Assembly: GCA_020746875.1 (NCBI GenBank)
Contig: JAGTJL010000013.1
Location: 558,001 to 622,000, forward strand
From: Rhexocercosporidium sp. MPI-PUGE-AT-0058
Lineage: Eukaryota; Ascomycota; Leotiomycetes; Helotiales
Reading direction: 5' to 3'
DNA: 64,000 nt
Part shown: positions 1-11,796 of the stretch, one piece after another
Numbering within the stretch: the first letter of the stretch is position 1
Layout of the letters: each line of letters opens with the position of its first letter
Position numbers and translations under genes: made by a program
Notes under the pieces: generated by a model
The model's input: the letters and a program-made list of their open reading frames with translations, nothing else
Databases searched by the model: none
What the model was told of the DNA's origin: nothing

Positions 1-3000
1 CTCAATATTAGGGGTGTTTACTACCCAAACACATGCAAACGTAACCCTGGTGGCTTCGTTCTCCGGTTTCACATGTTACTTTCCGATGATTCTTTGTCTC
101 CGAGTTCATTCTGCGATGCCCAAGTTGCTAATGATATCCGTCCGTGCCGCCGTTTTCTTGTACCTCCCCAGCAAATTCGAAACCTCTTTGGGATCCAATG
201 ACAGACTTCTGGGTCTCTATATTGTCAAGTGTTCTCGTATTTCCGTTGTACCATTGGGATCATCTTGTAGCGTATGTGTGTAACACTCTGCTCTGAGACA
301 AGGCTCTTAGATGAAACTCACCTATATTCCGTGTTTTACTGCCTTCACTGTATTCCTTGCTTCAATTATTACCCGAAATATGCCCGGATATTTGTGTAAC
401 CCCTCTATTAGTGAACTGTAGAGGTCGCAGACTGTCGGAGAAAGGTTTTGCCCGCTATATCGTACTATTTCCGTGCTCCCACAACTATCAAATATTCCAT
501 CACAGAACTGGCCTACACTCGTAGATCTGACTGATTGATTTCTTCTTCGTATAATATCATTGGGCGATTGGCGCTCGAAAGGGGGTATAAAGAGGAGTAG
601 GGCAACAAAGATGGTTCCAAAGAGGGGAGACTGGTTCCTAGAATTCTTCCATTATCAGTAATGGAAGACCTTCACTCCTAATCAAAGCAATTGCTTGTCA
701 CCTATGTCCTCTCCATACCATTCAACGTTACTTCCATTAGAAGCAGTTACTACAGTCGTCGACGCTCGCCAGGAGGAAGAGATCGTAAAGCGGAGGGCGG
801 TACATTCGAACGATTGGATCTAGAGACTTCTGCCAGGGCCAATATATCGGTAATGTCACTCCATTGAATAGTGACCATTGATTGGCAATTTGTGGCAAAA
901 GGAATGCTCCTAGCAATACGAAAGTCAGGAGTGTCGCTGATGAGGTTAAAGGATCAAGGGTGAAGGCGGAGGTTTCTGAACGAACTGGTTTCCTGATTTC
1001 CTCATACCAACGCCCGTCGGACCCAGCAAAATCCACAGAGCAGTGAAATTTCACCCTGATTAACTCCCACTCTTCTGATGTTTATTACTTGTTGTGCTGA
1101 ACGGCGTTGGCTCGATACTCCGAGCTGTTCTGTCTGTTTCGCCGGAGGCGCCGGAATCGATCTGGAAGGAGGAAGGGCTTCGGCGTTCTTCTTGTTGAGC
1201 TTTCCGTTATATTCGCAAACTAACAGCATTTCATGCAAATTTATTTGTGTTGATATCGTCGCCTTTGCAGCAAGTGGAGGGATTTAAGAGGTCATCGTCT
1301 CTAGTGTTCGGATTCTGCGTGCAGACTTTGGACGAGATTCGATGCCAAGAAAAGTTTCTGGTCTTCTACTTCTTCTCTGCCTTTTTGACTTGGATTGTTG
1401 GAGGGCTCGGATGAAGAGACAATCGCCCTGGTTAGAAGGTTCGCGGGTGGGTATGCTCCTACTGTTCCTGGATACCTTAGTACACTCCCATGTCGTTGCG
1501 GCACATGTGCCAGCCCTTCCACAGATTCGATACTACAAACCATCGCATACTATTCTGGATTCCTCTATTCAAACGAGGAAGAATAAAATGGATTGGCAGA
1601 GAGAGGGTGAAAGATTTAGCCTCGACAGAGAACGCGACGGCGACGACAACTAAATGTTGCAAGACAGCGGCGGCAATACCAAAAGGATTTGAAAACAGGC
1701 TTGAACCAAGCAGAATACAAAGAATGCAAGCAGTAGAGAACTATGCGCATCAGTCTACGAGCAGAGTGGCAGTGGGCAAGAACGGCGAAGATGTTGCGAG
1801 AGTGAAGGCGACGGCTACAACAATGACTACGATCACATCAGAGCAAGCAGAAAGCGCGACGAGAAATCAACGAGCACGTTCAAGGAATTGCATTGCTGCT
1901 AGACTATCTACAGAAGAACAACGCCTGCGATGCCTCCTCCACGCCATCAAGTACGACAGAAATTGCAACGCGACTAGAAGTGGAGCGGAAGAGTCAGCAG
2001 CGAAGAGATCAAACAGGAGGAGAAGCATACCATGGAGAAGTCAGAGAGAAGGTATTGGCCTTTAGTTTCCCCTTGCGAGTACTCACACTCATCACCACGA
2101 GAAGGTTAGGCCATGATGAGCGCCTCTGCTGGGAACACCATCCTGTGATGTCCCCCAGAAGACAATTTGTGGCTGGTATGTAGTGGTGTCAGCGCGCTCC
2201 AAGGGAATGGAATGAGAGATTTTTGGGGGGGAGGAGGCAGGGTAGCTCGACAGTGCCTTTTCACCGAAGTTGAACGTTGCCTCGCTCTACTACAGTCAAC
2301 CCTGAGGTGGGCAGGCCATTACGACACGAGTTGAAGAGACATGTCACAGGTACCCCCTGCCGTAGCCAGGGGTCCACCGCACACCTATCCGGTAGATAGG
2401 GGCGTCGGATTTAGCGTACAACTCGATGCCATCCACCTGTAACAAAAGGAAAGAGTGGAGACGAAATGAAAAGGGGAGACTCACTTGTATTGTTCGCCAG
2501 CGACGATGCGTGCGAAGGGTAAATGCGCCGCAGAGGTGAGGGGAAGGGAAGTGAAGGTGAAAGGGGTAGAAGTTGTATGGTGCAATCCATAGAAGAAAAT
2601 AATTGAAATGAGAGTTGTGGTTGGGGGGGCAAATTGAAAGTTGGCGCAGAAAATAAGATGAATAGAGGTGAAGGAGAAAAGGAAGGATTGGGGGCCAAAA
2701 GCCTGGTCTTTATACATCTCTAGCGGCGCGCAATCAACCACCTGTTTTCTGAGCTAAACCCGTTCCAAGTGATGGCAGAACTGACCGCCGTCGCTTCACG
2801 ATAGCTTCATTCATCACTCGCTATCCCGGCCTGCCATTGGCGGATCCGAAGAAAGGACCGCTGGTTCTTCGGATCAACACGGGTTGAAGGTATCTTCCGC
2901 AGTCCACGAAAATGATCTTTGCATCCAGAGGCTTTTAGAACTGTATTTAATATTTATAGCATCACCCCTCACAAAATAATTAGGATAGGAGCAGGAACCT

Positions 3001-3943
3001 GCTCCGTCATGGGTGTATATTTATCCCAGCGGGCGCGCATGCAGCAAACACCTCAACAGCGATCGCGTCACAGGCATCGCACAACCTTCATCACGGCTCT
3101 TTACAACAGAAAAGATCTTTGCGCTTTATTCTACAATAATGCAAGGCGAAAGTTACGGAATTACAACATTGTCAACCCCTTTCCACGAAAGTAAACAAAC
3201 AACAAACGCTCCACTTTCTAAGCGACATGTGAGACAAGCATCGCTCTCCTGGCCATATTTGGACAGTATGTTGATGTGCAATTTAAGGAGCGCGAATTTA
3301 TGGAGACGACCATGTTGATGTGCAATTACTTTGGGTTGTTGAGCCCCGCTGCTCCGAGCTTGTGGAAGTGACGTTGGGGATATACTTTTTTGTGGGTCCA
3401 AATTGCGGGACCGGACTAGGCGCGGCTCGCCGTCAGCCCTATGGTTCAGCCTCAACCTACGACAAATCACGAGGAAGGAAATAGGAAGGAAATGCTTCAG
3501 GATCTCCACCTTTTGCTTGTCGTTGTATTTGACATAGACGCATTTTCGCACTTGTTTGTTAGACAACGAAGCTGGTATGTGTGTCCAATCATGACTTACA
3601 TGGAAGCGAGCGGGCTGAGTTGCATCTTTTCAGTCCCAGATCACGAGACCATCCTAGAGGGCAAGGCTCCTGCCAGTTCGAAGGTTGCGCCCTTTTTTCG
3701 AACAAGCTTCATTCTCGTCTTCAGACCTTCCTATTGCTCTCACAAAACTCCTTGTTTCTTCTCCATCGTTATCATTCTATCTCTTCAAGGGTATCGCAAC
3801 TCCAAATTTTACCCCGCTACGCACCCCGCAGTGGCACAGCCTTGTCACATCAAACTCACAGAAGCACCAAATCGAAGTCAATTAGACTCAAATATACTAT
3901 TTCAAGCGCTACAACGGCCACTCGAATAGCACATATTTCTGCG
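1..3943. other. No supportable gene
   Basis: I see no ORF here with recognisable domains, a convincing signal peptide or fungal intron structure. The longer open frames (for example 1490-2065) have low-complexity, frame-shadow composition. A G-tract lies near 2223-2233. The stretch just before 3944 would be the promoter and leader of the HET gene. Confidence 0.5.
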
Positions 3944-5913
3944 ATGGAGTCCGACAGCCTGGAAGTCCAAGACGTCAACCTCTACCAGTCCCTGGGTCTT
4001 CGTGAAATCAGACTCCTCCTCATACGAGCCGCTCCGTTCGACGACCCTCTTGTCTGCGACCTCATCATCAGAACGGTCGACGAGAATCAGCTCTACGATG
4101 CTCTATCATGCGCGTGGGGAGGCACAGAGCATCGACAGATGGTGATTCTGAACAAGGTTTCTCATGAGATCACTGCCAATCTGGGGAATGCTCTGCGACA
4201 TCTTCGGCGGACAGAGGAGTACCTCACGCTCTGGGTGGATTCTCTGTGCATCAATCAGATGGACATTGATGAGAAGGCAATTCAAATTGGCATGATGGGC
4301 GATATCTATCGCCGGGCAGCTTGTGTTCGAGTTTGGATTGGTCTGAGAGAAGATGAGGATCTCCGCATAGAGGAACTTTCGAATCTATGGAAACTACCGG
4401 GGAACCCATTTGGACTGTGTGGAAACTCTTGGAGACTCTTGATAGCTCGAAATTAGTTGATTTCTAGGGAGAACCAAATCGATTTATGAAGGAGATCGAC
4501 ATAGCTGAAATGGTAAGCGCACATATCCGGACAATGATTTGTGTTTCATTTGATTTTTCTTTGGAGCGAAGTTTGTCAGAACTCTGGGATAATGTGAGCT
4601 GCATTGAATCTTTGGAGAGATATATAACAATGAGACGGAGACCATATTGGAGACGAGTCTGGATTCAACAAGAATTGACCAACGCCGCCGAGGTTATCGT
4701 TCATTGCGGCGACAGACTCTCTCCCTTTCGATGGTGGACCAAGGCTTGTGATCCTCGCTTCTACTTCACGCTTACAGAAAAATCATTCATTTCATCAAAA
4801 CACTATGAACTGGTCTCTGGCGCCAACTTAATGGCCTCATTTAGAGCAATGCGAAAATACACCGGGAGGATATCAGATCACGAATTTCAGCTTCAGTTCC
4901 TCAATAGTCAGATGTATAGAGAGACTTCCGATCCTCGAGACAAGATTTACGGTATTCTTGACCTGGTTGATCACTGGCATGGCGGCAAATTCGCCGCAGA
5001 CTACAACGCCTCGGGTTTCAGAAGTCTACGTGAACGCAGTTCAGTCAACGGTGGATCACTGGAAACGCCTTGACGTCCTCACTGGGATGGTAATAACTCG
5101 GCCAGAACTGAATCACATGGAACTACCCTCGTGGTGTCCAGATTGGAACAAGTTTGTCAGCCGCCTCGATGAGGTGGGAATTGCTTTCGATTTAAATGGA
5201 TGACCAGGCAATGTACTTGATTACAGCAATTCAAGTGAATGCCATGTGCTGTTTCTAGATTATGGCCGTATTTTGGATTGCCAGGCTATTGTTTTGGATC
5301 ATCTGCGAGAAGTCATCGATAGTCCTTACAAGTCAAACAGACCAGGCCCATACTTCGAGAACCTCCGAAATATCATCGACATCACCAATGCTGGAAACGA
5401 TACCCAACAGAAAGAGCGTTTGTGGCGCTCCTTGGTTAGCAATCGTAGTCGGGACAACAATTCTCCAACAGCAGTCGGTTTCCATCCCGGGCCTACTGAA
5501 TTTGAAGCCGGATTCGAATTCTGGATCAAAAGCAGTGAGGGGTTTGATGAGTCATCTCTGGAGTCCTATAATGATACCTTGTGGTCTCGAAGTGGCACCA
5601 GTAATACCGTTCTGCCAGACGGCTTGAGAACTAGCTCGGGGGCCAACTCTTTCAATACATCCTGCCACATAGCTTCACACAATCGCCGATTTTTATGACC
5701 AACAAGGACTACATGGGGTTAGCACCTCTTCGCACCCGGCGAGGCGACATCGCGGTAGTTTTGTATGGTTGCAAGCTTCCAGTCATCCTACGGCCGGTTG
5801 ATGGGCATTATGAATTCATCGGATCTGCATTCATACACGGCTTTGAGAACGGAGAAGCTATGGACCTTGTGAAAACTGGAGAGTTTGAGGACTCTTGGTT
5901 TGAAATACACTAA
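3944..5913 (+). pseudogene. HET-domain (heterokaryon incompatibility) protein, broken
   Basis: The ATG at 3944 opens a protein with classic HET blocks: YDALSCAWGG, then LWVDSLCINQMDIDEKAIQI, then a region around RRVWIQQELTNA. HET proteins trigger growth arrest or cell death when unlike individuals fuse. The coding frame is broken several times. It shifts near 4376-4392, meets TAG at 4465-4467, shifts again near 5010-5020, meets TGA at 5201-5203, and shifts at a T5 run at 5690-5694, where six Ts would restore an RRFFMTNKDYMGLAP-type motif. The tail from 5695 (MTNKDYMGLAPLRTRRGD) is the usual C-terminal part of this family. I tried intron solutions for the first break and none kept phase. It is most likely a pseudogene, but homopolymer assembly errors could explain part of the damage. 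Confidence 0.8.
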
Positions 5914-6130
5914 AGAAGATCACGGAGAGCATAGTGGTGCATGTGAGCACTTGAGAGGTGAAATCAAGGAATGTACATTATTGTATGTCGTTTAGTTGGA
6001 AAGAAAGACGAGGCTTTCGAATCTCTCATTAGGTACGGATACCAGACAAAAGAAATAGAACTGCAGGGTATCATGAACAACTCCACCGCCTCTTCAATCC
6101 AGAGTCTTGCAAACTCTCCCATCAAAACGC

Positions 6131-6664
6131 TCAGCTCGCCCTACCGTACCCCGAAGCAGGAGGCTCACTCGGCGTCCCTCCGTACCCACCACCGACAGGA
6201 GGAGCACTCTGTTCACCGCCACCGCCGCCGCCACCCCCATACCCACCATCATTCTGATCCACCGGCGGTGGAGCCTCCCCACCACTATAGCCACCGCCGC
6301 CACCACCGGACACAGGCGGCGGCCCTCCAAACGTCGGACCACCGGGACAAACACACTCATACGCCATCATACCACATGTCGCACATCTACACCTATGTCT
6401 CAATCTCCAATACCACAAACAAGCTGCGATGAATAAAATCAAGAAGATCACAAAGAGAACCAGGAAGATTATGAAAAGAATCAGGTAGTCGCGTTCGTGG
6501 TCACACTCGGGTCGTGGTAAGGGTGTGCAGGAAGCGGAGACGGTTTCGCGGGGTGGGATGCTGCAGGAGGAGAAGGAGGTTTGGATCTGGGTTTGGATGA
6601 GGGTAGATGTTGTTGTGATGTATTGGGGTGGTGCGGTTGGGCAGGATGTACAGCTCGCGGTTTG

Positions 6665-6710
<46 letters not shown>

Positions 6711-8224
6711 GTGCTTGAGGATGAACCGGATATTGAGCCAGAGATCGTGCTGGAGCTTGGAGAGCAAGAGGATGGGTAGACTGTGGATGCGGTACAGCTA
6801 CTCTGGCTTGCTGTGGACGAACATGATCTGTCGTAGATTGTTGTAGTGGGCGAGCAGGATGATGAGAGCGAAGAGGATGATCCAGTAATTGAGGAAATAG
6901 TCGAACCTGAGCAGCTGGCAGTCACGGAGACGGTGAATGGCTCGCATGTTGGACAATTGGTTGGGAAGACTGAGCTGGTACTGAGATACGACGTCAGAGT
7001 CGAGGTTACAGTTTGGCAACTCGTAGGCGAGGAGACAAATGATGTTGAGACTAGCGTTGGGCATGTGAGAGATGTACAGTCTCTCGTGATGGTACTGACT
7101 ACGCCAGAGGAGCAAGTCGTTGGAAGTACCGATGTTGTCGCAGTGCAAGATGTCACGGTAGGGCAAGTACTAGCCGTACCTTGACTGCTAATTGTACTGG
7201 GTAGACAAGTAGTTGGGAAGATGGACGTAGTAGTGATGTAAGAAGTCGATACCACCGTTGGACATGTGCTAGCCGTGCAATCCTTAGTAGTTATGCTCAC
7301 CACTGTCGTAGGCGGGAAGAAGACCGGAAGGGTCGTCGTCGTAGTCGTGGTAGACTGCGCACAAGATGTTGCCGACGTATACGGACAGAAGCTTGGACAT
7401 ATCCGCGATTTGGAAGTACTTGCTGTTTTGTTACAGCAGCCGATCGTGGTGGTGAAGTTCCCATAGTTGAAATTCGTCACATGAGTTGTGCCTGCTTGGC
7501 AGACGAATGAGGGGGGTAGTGTTGTTGTGACCGTTCGGATTGAGCCTGGGAGGCTCTTTGTTGAGATTAAAGTCTGGTATTCAGTTATTGAGGTTGTTGC
7601 GGTAAGAATGGTTGCTGTGGATGTTGATGTTACTGTGAAAGTTGAGGGTGTTGTTCGGAAGACCAACTGGGTCCCGGTTATTCCACTTGTGATTGTGAGG
7701 TAGACTGTTTCGTAAACTGTGACTGAGATGGTGGGGCAGAGAGGTGGGCGAATGGACGTGCTGATTGAGGTGTAGGACGTTGAGGTTGTGGTAGAAGTGG
7801 AAATTATTGAAGAATCCGAGATAGAGGAGGAATCTGAGGTGCAGGGAGTCGTTGAAGGTGGCGTTGGGGGTGGATAAGTCTTGAGTAAAGAATGGCTATA
7901 GGAGGAAGGTGGCTTGAGCTTGGAGCTTGATTCGTGAGGAGTCGTTCGACTTGAAGTATAGCTAGCAAATGATGAGCTATCGGTGCCTGGGCTTGAGGTT
8001 TGGTCCATGGACTGTGACTTTGGCAAACTACTGGTCGATGACAAGATGTATATGGGGGTTTCTGATGTGTCGCATGGAGCGCTGATAGGTGAATGAGGTT
8101 CATAGCTGAACTCTTTGCTGGGTAAAGCATCGCTGGATGAAGGATTGTGAGGCTGATGGTCACCCCATTGGATCGATATCTGGACCCCGAAGGCCAAAGC
8201 TAGGAAAGCTTTGCGCAACATCAT
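6131..8224 (-). CDS. Ser/Thr-rich single-pass surface protein with Gly/Pro-rich tail
   Basis: A single-exon ORF of 697 residues. The N-terminus (MMLRKAFLALAFGVQ) looks like a signal peptide. Residues 30-570 are very rich in Ser and Thr, mucin-like, with repeated Cys-containing units (DCTASTCPTVVSTS, DCTSLTCPTLVSTS) that suggest O-glycosylation and disulfides. One hydrophobic segment at about 579-603 (DYLILFIIFLVLFVIF...) is followed by a Cys/Arg stretch (RLRHRCRCATCG) and a tail of Gly runs and Pro-rich blocks. This layout fits a plasma-membrane protein with a long wall-embedded ectodomain and a cytoplasmic tail, like wall sensors of the Wsc/Mid2 type, but I see no WSC domain. An (Ser-Asn)n run at about 505-521 is coded by a hexanucleotide repeat. 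The second ATG at 8221 could also serve as the start. Specific function unknown. Confidence 0.8.
6663..6711. repeat. GTTGCT hexanucleotide microsatellite, in frame
   Basis: About eight tandem GTTGCT units. On the minus strand they read AGC AAC and encode alternating Ser-Asn inside the surface protein at 6131-8224. A six-base unit changes length without breaking the frame. Leu-rich and Gln-rich ORFs in other frames here are shadows of this repeat. Confidence 0.9.
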
Positions 8225-9525
8225 GAGCCTGTTTTAAACTACGATCGCTCGAAGACAGAAGCAGAGACCAAGGGGACCGAGAAGCAGGTACAAAAGACAG
8301 CGCATTAAGTAATGTAGAGATTTGTGGAAGTGGGGATGATGCCGACTTTGAAGGCAGCTTTCCCCCGTAGGCTGGCTGGCTTCTACCCACTGGGCTGACC
8401 ACCACATCACTCACCGACGCTACGCCATATAGCCCTTTCGTACAGCCCTTTAGTGCCAAGTAAAGCACAGTATCGACGATATGGTGGTCATAGGACTCAT
8501 GAAGCTTCTCGTGGAATACGTGGAGAGACACCCTCGTTAAAGCATTCAGCTGAAGCCACAATCTGCAGGCTGCACCCAAGTCACGATGCAGCAAAGACAA
8601 GACGGTGAGCCCTACGAGCCCGACCAAACAGAAAGCTCCGGGATCACCCATATGCAGAAAATCAGCAGAATGACGCTCGATTGAGCAAAAGTGGCTGGCT
8701 TCAATCTGCATATGAAGAGAGGGGGACAGGTTACACAAGATACCCCGCGGTGATTCGAGGGGAAAGAAGGTTTGTGCGACAGCGTGGATGAAACATATGC
8801 AATCATGATGGCTGCGCGATTGACCGACTCTTTGGAAGGGACATAGTGCTATCAACAACCTAGATTAGGACTCCTCCAATGCGAAGTCCGAATGCTGGAG
8901 TAGAGTCGACGAGGTTGAAGATATACTCTCCAAATTATTCTATTGAAACCTTTGAGCTGGAGGGCACCGCAGCTTGGAGGTATACAGTATATCCCTCGTA
9001 CGTATATAGTTCGAGGAAGCCAAAGGGTCCCTATTCGGAGTAGGTAGGGTGGTTGGGGACCAGCTGAGAAGTGTCGATGGTGGCGTGGTCAATGGACGTT
9101 CGCTGAAGTGGGTGGTGTGCTGGCGGATGAGCCGAGCAATCAATCGACCACGTCACGTTTTGATCAGTGGCACAGTCGCACGGACTCCGGAAACACGTCG
9201 CGTCTTCCCAAGTTCCGATTTTGCCATTCGCATCTTCCGAGTCAATAATGGCCCAACGCAGTGTCTATCTCCTGTTTGTATGGAGACACAGTCCTCTCCA
9301 GATAAGCCGGGGCTTCAAACCAACGATTTCCGCTTATGCGACATTGAGAGGAGCCAATGATGCCACGAAAACTTCCCTGGAATAGAAAAATGCAAGACGA
9401 TCACGAAGAAGGTGAGGAAACATCGAAAAGACAGATGAAATTGATGGGCAGTAGGGTAGACTGCTCAACAGAGAGGCGATGTTCACAGACAAGATGATGA
9501 TCCATGGCTTTGTCGTGGGTAGAAA
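8225..9525. other. Intergenic, upstream of the surface-protein gene
   Basis: The 5' flank of the minus-strand gene ending at 8224. The open frame at 8160-8858 on the minus strand begins with TTG and overlaps that gene's start, so I do not accept it. Nothing else is recognisable. Confidence 0.45.
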
Positions 9526-10320
9526 GTGGATTTCAACGACATCAGTGATAATAAGAACAAGCAGGAGAAGGAGAGTGAGTCGCAGAATTCGAAAACGTTT
9601 GACAGAGACTCTACGGTAGAGCTTGATTCGGAGGATTATGAGGAGATTGATCCGAATCTGGAGATCCCTCTCGCAGGATGGAACCCAAACAACCATTTAT
9701 TCAGAACTCGCCCTTCGTATCTTTCTGCTCTCGTGTATTGGACAGCTGAATCCTCTCGAGCGCGACATCATCTGGGATCTGGTGTATCGAAATGGCAGAA
9801 ATTGGGTCCCAATCCACCATGCGAACATCAAAATGGTGCTCCAGGGCTACCGCGTCACCAAAGGGCAATATAAGTTGACTGCAAGCCAAGGACGGCCCAT
9901 GGATTGCGCAATCAGATTTCGCGGGCATCTCAAAGATATCTCGCGGCGAGCAGATGGAAATCGTTCAAAGTAATTACGCCACCGATCCACGCACTAGAAT
10001 CACCGTAACCATTGTCTAGCCTGCTGTTTGCGGTGACGGACTGTCCTGGGGCCATGGATATAATTGCTCTCATTGATGAGCTTGGAGGCACGCAAATTCC
10101 CACGCAGGATTTATCGAATGTTGCATACGAGGTTGGGTTGGAAATGAATCTGCGGAGGTCATCGAACTTCTTCATAACATAAGCCAACACTCACGGATGT
10201 TCGCGGGCTTTGGCCGTTGCCGGTAGACAAGAGCATCGGGTGTAAAGAGGCAATGTCTCTGGAGCAAATAGAGCAAGAACTTCCTCCACGATTGCTGAAA
10301 GGACATTGAACCAAACGACA
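9526..10320 (+). pseudogene. Remains of an unrecognised gene
   Basis: Several protein-like stretches follow one another on the plus strand in different frames. These are an acidic segment from 9526 (TFDRDSTVELDSEDYEEIDP), a hydrophobic/charged segment in another frame from about 9683 to 9970 (LNPLERDIIWDLVYRNG, HHANIKMVLQGYRVTKGQY), a third near 10021-10182 (LLFAVTDCPGAMDIIALIDE, QIPTQDLSNVAYEVGLEMN), and a fourth near 10198-10308 (VDKSIGCKEAMSLEQIEQEL). The frame open at 9526 has no ATG and a stop lies just before it. Short introns could join some pieces, but the change near 9683 looks like a frameshift. I do not recognise the family. It sits next to the left end of the HNWD element but outside it. 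Confidence 0.4.
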
Positions 10321-10924
10321 GAAGGGAAGTCTGCCTCGAAGAAGTCGCGCATACGAGGACCCAAAACCGTAGCCTGTCAAATCGATGGACCGGCATCAAT
10401 CTAACATTTCGTTGCCCTCTTATATCGACTCCCTTTGACTACCTGGATCTGCTGAATGGTTCCCACATTCAGGAGCCACCGAAGATGTATCCACGGTACG
10501 GATCAAGAGTCAACTTTTAGCCTACTCGATGGAGATTTCTCCCTGTTGTACGTGGGCACTTGTTCTTTTGTTCCTCCCTTGAGACTAGCTCGCCATTTGA
10601 CGTCACAAGGGATCTTGAAAATGACAATGCAAAGCCAACGGGAGACTTAGCCTAGAATTTGGGCGTCTCTGGCATGACAGACATAGGCTAGACTCGGCAC
10701 TCGAGGCGGCTAGATTGCATCAAACTGTTCTGTGAACACAGAAGATAGGTACTGCTCTCCTTCCCAACTTGAGTAGGATATCAACATCACGCATCAGGTT
10801 GGCAATTATCAATTGAAAGTATGCCACCAGAATTTTCCAATCACTGTTAGGGCCTGCAAACCTTCTCGAGCATAATGTTGAGGACTGTTGGACTGGTGCA
10901 AACATGGTGCCGAGAGGATCCCTA
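10321..10924. other. Intergenic flank left of the HNWD element
   Basis: No gene seen. The TA at 10923-10924 matches the TA at 17001-17002 on the far side of the inverted-repeat element and is the likely target-site duplication. Confidence 0.5.
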
Positions 10925-11316
10925 ACGTCCATCCCTGCGTGCCGGAAAACCCTACGTGCGGGAAAATTTAACCGGTACATTGACTTTAAGTATCATAAAA
11001 ATACAAGCAAACCGCAATATCTCTTATTAATTTTTGTAAATTACATTCCGTGGCCATTCCCGCACACCTTAAATGCCCTCTAACCGAAAAAATCATATCC
11101 GCGTCGTCGCCCTACGCCTGATTTGCAAGGAGTCTCCTTTTACACCGTAACAGACTCTCCCTACCATAGTTGCACCACCGAGCTTATATGATCCCTAAAA
11201 CGTATAGAAAGGTCTTTGCCGAGTTCCTAAGCCTCCCTACTCTACGGGAGATCGTCAATAGCCTTGTGGCGGCTGTAGCGTGCAGATTCATTCAGGATCG
11301 TCACGCGGGTCAGTAC
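10925..11316 (+). repeat. Left inverted repeat of the HNWD element
   Basis: The first 28 bases are identical to the right end. The inner part is more diverged but keeps its spacing. Positions 11170-11376 are open and encode SLVAAVACRFIQDRHAGQY, the counterpart of SFVAAVARKLIQDCHAGRY on the minus strand at the right end. Many differences between the copies are at third codon positions. Confidence 0.6.
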
Positions 11317-11796
11317 CTCGGATTAGAGCGAGTGGAAATATTAGTGGGGCACAGTGCCCGCACTTGCTACGACTAACTTACGCCTAAGCTCACTTATGTA
11401 ATCACTGAATCAAGCAAGAAAGCGATTTTCTGATGAAGTTACTGCCTAACATTCGAGGCCAGAGGCTCGAACTCCACAGGACGAACGTAAAAGCAGGATC
11501 CTAGGTTTCTGTTGCTATTATCTACTCTCCAATTACCTCGGCTCCCTTTTTAGCGACAAGATCAAATCAATCGAAAGCGGTTTCCAATATCCTATCACTA
11601 TGGCGTTCAGAACTCGAGGTTGCACGACTGGCCGGTCTTACGCGCTTCCAGTGATGTACGATGGCATGCCGTGAGGCTGCCCCTCAACGGAGTCCGTACC
11701 AAGTTCTTTCCAACTTCACCACGCATCTATATTGATTCGACGGCTTAACAACTGTCCGATCCCTACCTTATTGCGATCCTCGAACCTAGCCGAAGA

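Noticed and set aside
1490..2065. A 191-codon plus-strand ORF rich in Thr, Ala and Arg
   Set aside because: Low-complexity composition and no domain; overlapping frames are equally open.
6525..6846. Plus-strand poly-Leu and poly-Cys ORFs and a minus-strand poly-Gln ORF
   Set aside because: Other-frame readings of the GTTGCT repeat within the surface-protein gene.
8160..8858. A 232-codon minus-strand ORF
   Set aside because: It opens with TTG, overlaps the start of the surface-protein gene and has no domain signature.
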